Of a stretch of DNA of 10,055 bases, positions 7,644 through 10,055 are shown piece by piece (position 1 is the first letter of the stretch; every line of letters starts with the position of its first letter). Below the pieces are notes generated by a model, which saw only the letters and a program-made list of their open reading frames with translations, did not search any database and was not told the DNA's origin. The DNA is from Lachnospiraceae bacterium (GTDB lineage Bacteria; Bacillota; Clostridia; Lachnospirales; Lachnospiraceae): NCBI GenBank assembly GCA_900755865.1, contig CAAEHZ010000455.1, forward strand, positions 1-10,055, read 5' to 3'. A program made the position numbers and the translations under genes.

Positions 7644-7660
7644 GTCTATCGGTGATAGAC
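7644..7660. promoter_or_regulatory. Putative BlaI-type operator 2
   Basis: A 17-bp palindrome, GTCTATCGGTGATAGAC, with perfect 7-bp arms and a 3-bp centre. Its centre is 32 bp from that of operator 1, about three DNA turns, and it carries the same AAGAGGTCTAT lead-in (7639-7649). It lies just after the predicted transcription start, so two repressor dimers could sit on the same face of the helix and shut the operon down. Confidence 0.75.
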
Positions 7661-7704
7661 TTAAAAACTGGGAAAAGGGTCAGGAAGTCCGGGAGGAAAA
7701 ACAG

Positions 7705-8118
7705 ATGGAAAAGAACAATCAGGAAAAGGGACGAACTGCGGCAGGGCAGGATTTGGAACTGGGAGAAGTACAGAGGCAGTTTGCGGAGCTTATCTGGTCT
7801 GAGGAGCCGGTGACTTCCGGGGAACTGGTGAAGCTCTGTGAAAAGAATTTTAAATGGAAAAAATCCACTACCTATACGGTTCTGAAAAAGCTTTGCGAAA
7901 AGGGTCTGTTTGAAAATAAAGAGGGAACGGTTACTTCGCGTCTGTCAAGGGAAGCCTTTTACGCGGCGAAAAGCAGGCAGTTTGTAGAGGATACCTTTCA
8001 GGGTTCTCTGCCGGCATTTCTGGCAGCCTTCACTTCCCGGAAGAAGCTTTCGGAGACAGAGATAGCAGAGGTTCAGAAGCTGATAGATAACTTTGAAGGT
8101 GCGCAGGACAGAGAGTAG
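7705..8118 (+). CDS. BlaI/MecI/CopY-family winged-helix repressor
   Basis: A 137-residue DNA-binding repressor. The N-terminal winged helix (about 18-85) has the family's recognition-helix region KKSTTYTVLKKLCEKG (52-67) and wing. The C-terminal part (about 86-130) is the dimerisation region, ending in LSETEIAEVQKLID. In MecI/BlaI the partner protease triggers cleavage at an Asn-Phe bond in the dimer region; aligned by the following LS-x-x-E-I, the equivalent here is A108-F109. ATG 7705 has GGGAGG at 7691-7696, eight bases upstream. Two palindromes overlie its promoter, so it probably represses itself and the M56 gene. I give no blaI symbol because nothing here points to a beta-lactamase; other targets would lie outside the window. 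Confidence 0.92.
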   Translation: MEKNNQEKGRTAAGQDLELGEVQRQFAELIWSEEPVTSGELVKLCEKNFKWKKSTTYTVLKKLCEKGLFENKEGTVTSRLSREAFYAAKSRQFVEDTFQGSLPAFLAAFTSRKKLSETEIAEVQKLIDNFEGAQDRE

Positions 8119-8172
8119 GGCATATGTGCAGGGAAGAAGCGCAGAGAGTAAGCGCGGAAACGGAGAGGAAAA

Positions 8173-9885
8173 ATGGCGGAGGTCTTTTTACAGGAATTGT
8201 TCAGACGCAGCATAGTCGGAGGCATTTTGATTCTGGCGGTAATGCTGATGCGGCTATTATTACAGAGGGCACCGAAAAGGGTTCTGGTGTATAGCTGGAG
8301 CCTTGTGGGGGCGGCATTGATTTTTCCTGTTTTTTTACAAAGCTCCTGGAGCCTGCTGCCTACAGTACTGCAAAGAGGTGGCAGAAACGTTGTAAGGAGT
8401 GAGAGAACTGTGGAACTGGTACAGGCGGAAATCCAAAATCCGGTAGCAGAAATGGAAAATCTGTTGTTGACCCCGGAACTTTACGGAGAGAAGTTTTCCG
8501 ATATGTCCGATGCTGTACCGGGTGGAAAAATGGAAGCAGTGGGAGGGGAAAACCGGAATGGAGCAGGAAAGGTGTTATTTCTGCTCTGGCTGGCAGGAAT
8601 GTTGGGGATGCTTGGCTATGGAGGAATTAAAACAACCGTTCTGGAAAAACGGGTGAGAGCATCCATTCCTCTGGAAGAGAAGGTATATTTATGTGATGGG
8701 GTACCGGGGCCTTTTTTGCTGGGAGTTTTTCGCCCGCGCATTTATCTGCCCTCCTCCATGCCGGGAGAATCCTGGAAGTATGTACTTTTGCATGAGCGGG
8801 CGCATTTAAAGAGGGGGGATAATTTCTGGAAACCCTTCGGCTATCTGATTCTTTCGATATATTGGTTTCATCCTCTTTGCTGGGCAGCTTATCAGCTTTT
8901 TTGCAGGGATATAGAGTTTGCCTGTGATGAACGGGCAACGCGGTTTCTGGAGGACGGAGACAGGGCAGGATATTGTAAGACTTTGTTGGATTGCAGTCTG
9001 GAGCGGAAAAAAGTGGATGCTCTGCCGGTAGCCTTTGGGGAGGTTTCAGTAAAGAAGCGGGTAAAGACGATATTATATGGAAAGAAGCCCACCCTTTGGG
9101 GCAGTCTGGCAGTGCTGGCTGTCTGCGGGATTCTTTCCCTCTGTTTTCTGACAAACAGGAAGGCTTCAGGGCAGGATGCAGAGCCGGTACAGGAAGTGAC
9201 GGACTTTGTGCAGGACTGGGCAGAAGCGTTTTCTGACCGGGATGGAGAACGGATTCTTACACTTTCCACAGAGCAGGTACAGAAGGATTTGGAGGAGCGG
9301 GGACTTTTGAACCGGGGGGAGGATTTTGCAGCCTTTGGATTTTCCAGTCCGGTATTTTTATGGGGAGAAGGGTCAGGCTATGAGGTGATTTCGGCAGAAA
9401 GCGGAGAAGCGGAAATCCTTTATTACGGCTGGACTTCTGACCCGCATGTGGAGGTATGGCGGGAGAAGCTTGTCTTTTCCGTGCAGGATGGAGCATATGT
9501 GGTAACGGGGGAGGAAATTCAGTTTTTGAACGACATAGCCAGTTTGGAGGAGTATGAAGCGGCTTACCCGGAGGGGCTGAAAAGTATCTGGATGGATTAT
9601 ACCCAAAACGGACTGGGGGAGGTATTGAATGAGCATGCGTTGGAGAAAAACAGTACAGGCTACAGAGCACTGCTTCAACCGGACGGTGCGGCAAGGAAAC
9701 TGTTAAATCTTTCAGAGGCAGATAGCAGGGTGAAAATCGAGATTTTGGAAGAGAAGGAACAACTGGCGAGGGTACGGATTTCTTTCCGGACAGGAAGCGG
9801 CGAAGCAGACGGGGAAACAGTTGAAGTGGAAATGATTCAGCCATGGGGAGCGGAAGGCATCTGGGTACCTGGGCTGGAGAGGTAG
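8173..9885 (+). CDS. M56-family (BlaR1-like) membrane metallopeptidase with a non-PBP outer domain
   Basis: A 570-residue membrane protein, the expected sensor partner of the repressor 54 bases upstream. Membrane helices lie near 14-30, 36-55, 132-151, 221-238 and 308-327. The gluzincin protease site is HERAH (H207, E208, H211), followed by the M56 signature IEFACDERA, where E248 is the likely third zinc ligand. BlaR1 and MecR1 end in a penicillin-binding domain with STxK, SxN and KTG boxes. Here residues 330-570 do not show that order of motifs. The first part (about 340-450) resembles an NTF2-like fold by pattern only, and 450-570 is unassigned. A long loop (56-131) after helix 2 is also unusual in sequence. 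The start has GGAGAGG at 8162-8168. Expected action: signal binding outside activates the inner protease and releases the repressor. The ligand is unknown. Confidence 0.88.
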   Translation: MAEVFLQELFRRSIVGGILILAVMLMRLLLQRAPKRVLVYSWSLVGAALIFPVFLQSSWSLLPTVLQRGGRNVVRSERTVELVQAEIQNPVAEMENLLLTPELYGEKFSDMSDAVPGGKMEAVGGENRNGAGKVLFLLWLAGMLGMLGYGGIKTTVLEKRVRASIPLEEKVYLCDGVPGPFLLGVFRPRIYLPSSMPGESWKYVLLHERAHLKRGDNFWKPFGYLILSIYWFHPLCWAAYQLFCRDIEFACDERATRFLEDGDRAGYCKTLLDCSLERKKVDALPVAFGEVSVKKRVKTILYGKKPTLWGSLAVLAVCGILSLCFLTNRKASGQDAEPVQEVTDFVQDWAEAFSDRDGERILTLSTEQVQKDLEERGLLNRGEDFAAFGFSSPVFLWGEGSGYEVISAESGEAEILYYGWTSDPHVEVWREKLVFSVQDGAYVVTGEEIQFLNDIASLEEYEAAYPEGLKSIWMDYTQNGLGEVLNEHALEKNSTGYRALLQPDGAARKLLNLSEADSRVKIEILEEKEQLARVRISFRTGSGEADGETVEVEMIQPWGAEGIWVPGLER

Positions 9886-9896
9886 CAGGGAAGAAC

Positions 9897-10055
9897 AGAG
9901 AAAAAAGAAAGAGGGGAAAGGGAAGAAGAGAAAAGGAAGAAGAGGAAAGGAAAGAGGGAGAAAAGGAAGAAGAGGAAAGGAAAGAGGGAGAAAAGGAAGA
10001 AGAGGAAAGGAAAGAGGGAGAAAAGGAAGAAGAGAAAAGGAAGAAGAGAAAAAGA
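9897..10055 (+). repeat. Homopurine tract of at least 159 bases, reaching the window edge
   Basis: After C9896 every base to the end is A or G. Such a run is highly improbable by chance in a sequence of mixed composition. No stop codon is possible on this strand within it. It begins 11 bases after the M56 stop, and no terminator hairpin lies between, so it would be in the 3' part of that transcript. Its GGA-rich sequence contains many Shine-Dalgarno-like motifs with no evident start codon. Confidence 0.95.
9931..10034 (+). repeat. 30-bp tandem repeat: three perfect copies plus a 14-base partial
   Basis: Copies at 9931-9960, 9961-9990 and 9991-10020 are identical, and 10021-10034 repeats the first 14 bases before the sequence changes to a shorter AAAAGGAAGAAGAG-like period. 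Bases 9921-9930 match an inner part of the unit, so the array probably grew from a simpler GGAAGAAGAG motif. The unit is 30 bases, so each reading frame would give a repeated decapeptide, for example KEEEERKEGE in the frame of 9933. Perfect identity suggests recent expansion by slippage or an assembly effect. Confidence 0.93.

Noticed and set aside
9724..9795. Ser-Arg-Val-Lys (518-521) and Arg-Thr-Gly (539-541) in the M56 protein as penicillin-binding boxes
   Set aside because: They are only about 18 residues apart, while SxxK and KTG in these folds are far apart with an SxN box between; probably chance.
9931..10034. CRISPR array
   Set aside because: Copies are directly adjacent with no unique spacers, purine-only, and no cas genes are near; it is a simple tandem repeat.

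Overview
The window looks like chromosomal DNA of a Firmicute of class Clostridia, most likely Lachnospiraceae. This rests on the gene order rlmN - PP2C phosphatase - PASTA kinase - rsgA, the protein sequence style (for example an FtsH with an HEIGH zinc motif), strong GGAGG-type ribosome binding sites, and a BlaI/M56 regulatory pair. All genes lie on the + strand. This placement is from recognition, not from a database search.

Region 1 (2-4821) is a conserved housekeeping and signalling block. It holds the 3' part of rlmN (23S rRNA/tRNA adenine-C2 methyltransferase), then a promoter (956-984), a PP2C Ser/Thr phosphatase starting at GTG 1041, a membrane PASTA Ser/Thr kinase (PrkC/Stk type), and rsgA, a ribosome-assembly GTPase whose start codon shares a base with the kinase stop. 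Kinase and phosphatase form the usual opposing pair that reads cell-wall fragments and controls growth. In Bacillus subtilis the RsgA homologue CpgA is a known PrkC substrate, so the three-gene unit makes functional sense. A hairpin terminator (4849-4886) ends the block. The rpe and thiN genes that often follow rsgA in Firmicutes are absent here.

Region 2 (4885-7564) has its own likely promoter (4885-4913), a roughly 130-base leader with a small perfect hairpin, ftsH (membrane AAA+ zinc protease), and a six-helix DUF308/HdeD-like membrane protein overlapping ftsH by four bases. A second terminator (7521-7564) closes it. Together they suggest a membrane quality-control or stress unit.

Region 3 (7601-9885) is a two-gene regulatory unit. 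A consensus-like promoter is overlaid by two 17-bp palindromes exactly 32 bp apart, followed by a BlaI/MecI-family repressor and an M56 (BlaR1-like) membrane metallopeptidase. The peptidase lacks a recognisable penicillin-binding sensor and carries a different outer domain of about 240 residues, so its signal is probably not a beta-lactam, or not sensed the BlaR1 way.

Region 4 (9897-10055) is an unbroken 159-base all-purine tract running to the window edge. It contains three perfect copies of a 30-bp tandem repeat. No terminator is seen for region 3 before the edge.

Most of the window is ordinary core genome. I do not see a convincing new multi-gene system. The parts worth a second look are the BlaI/M56 pair with its twin operators and the purine repeat behind it.
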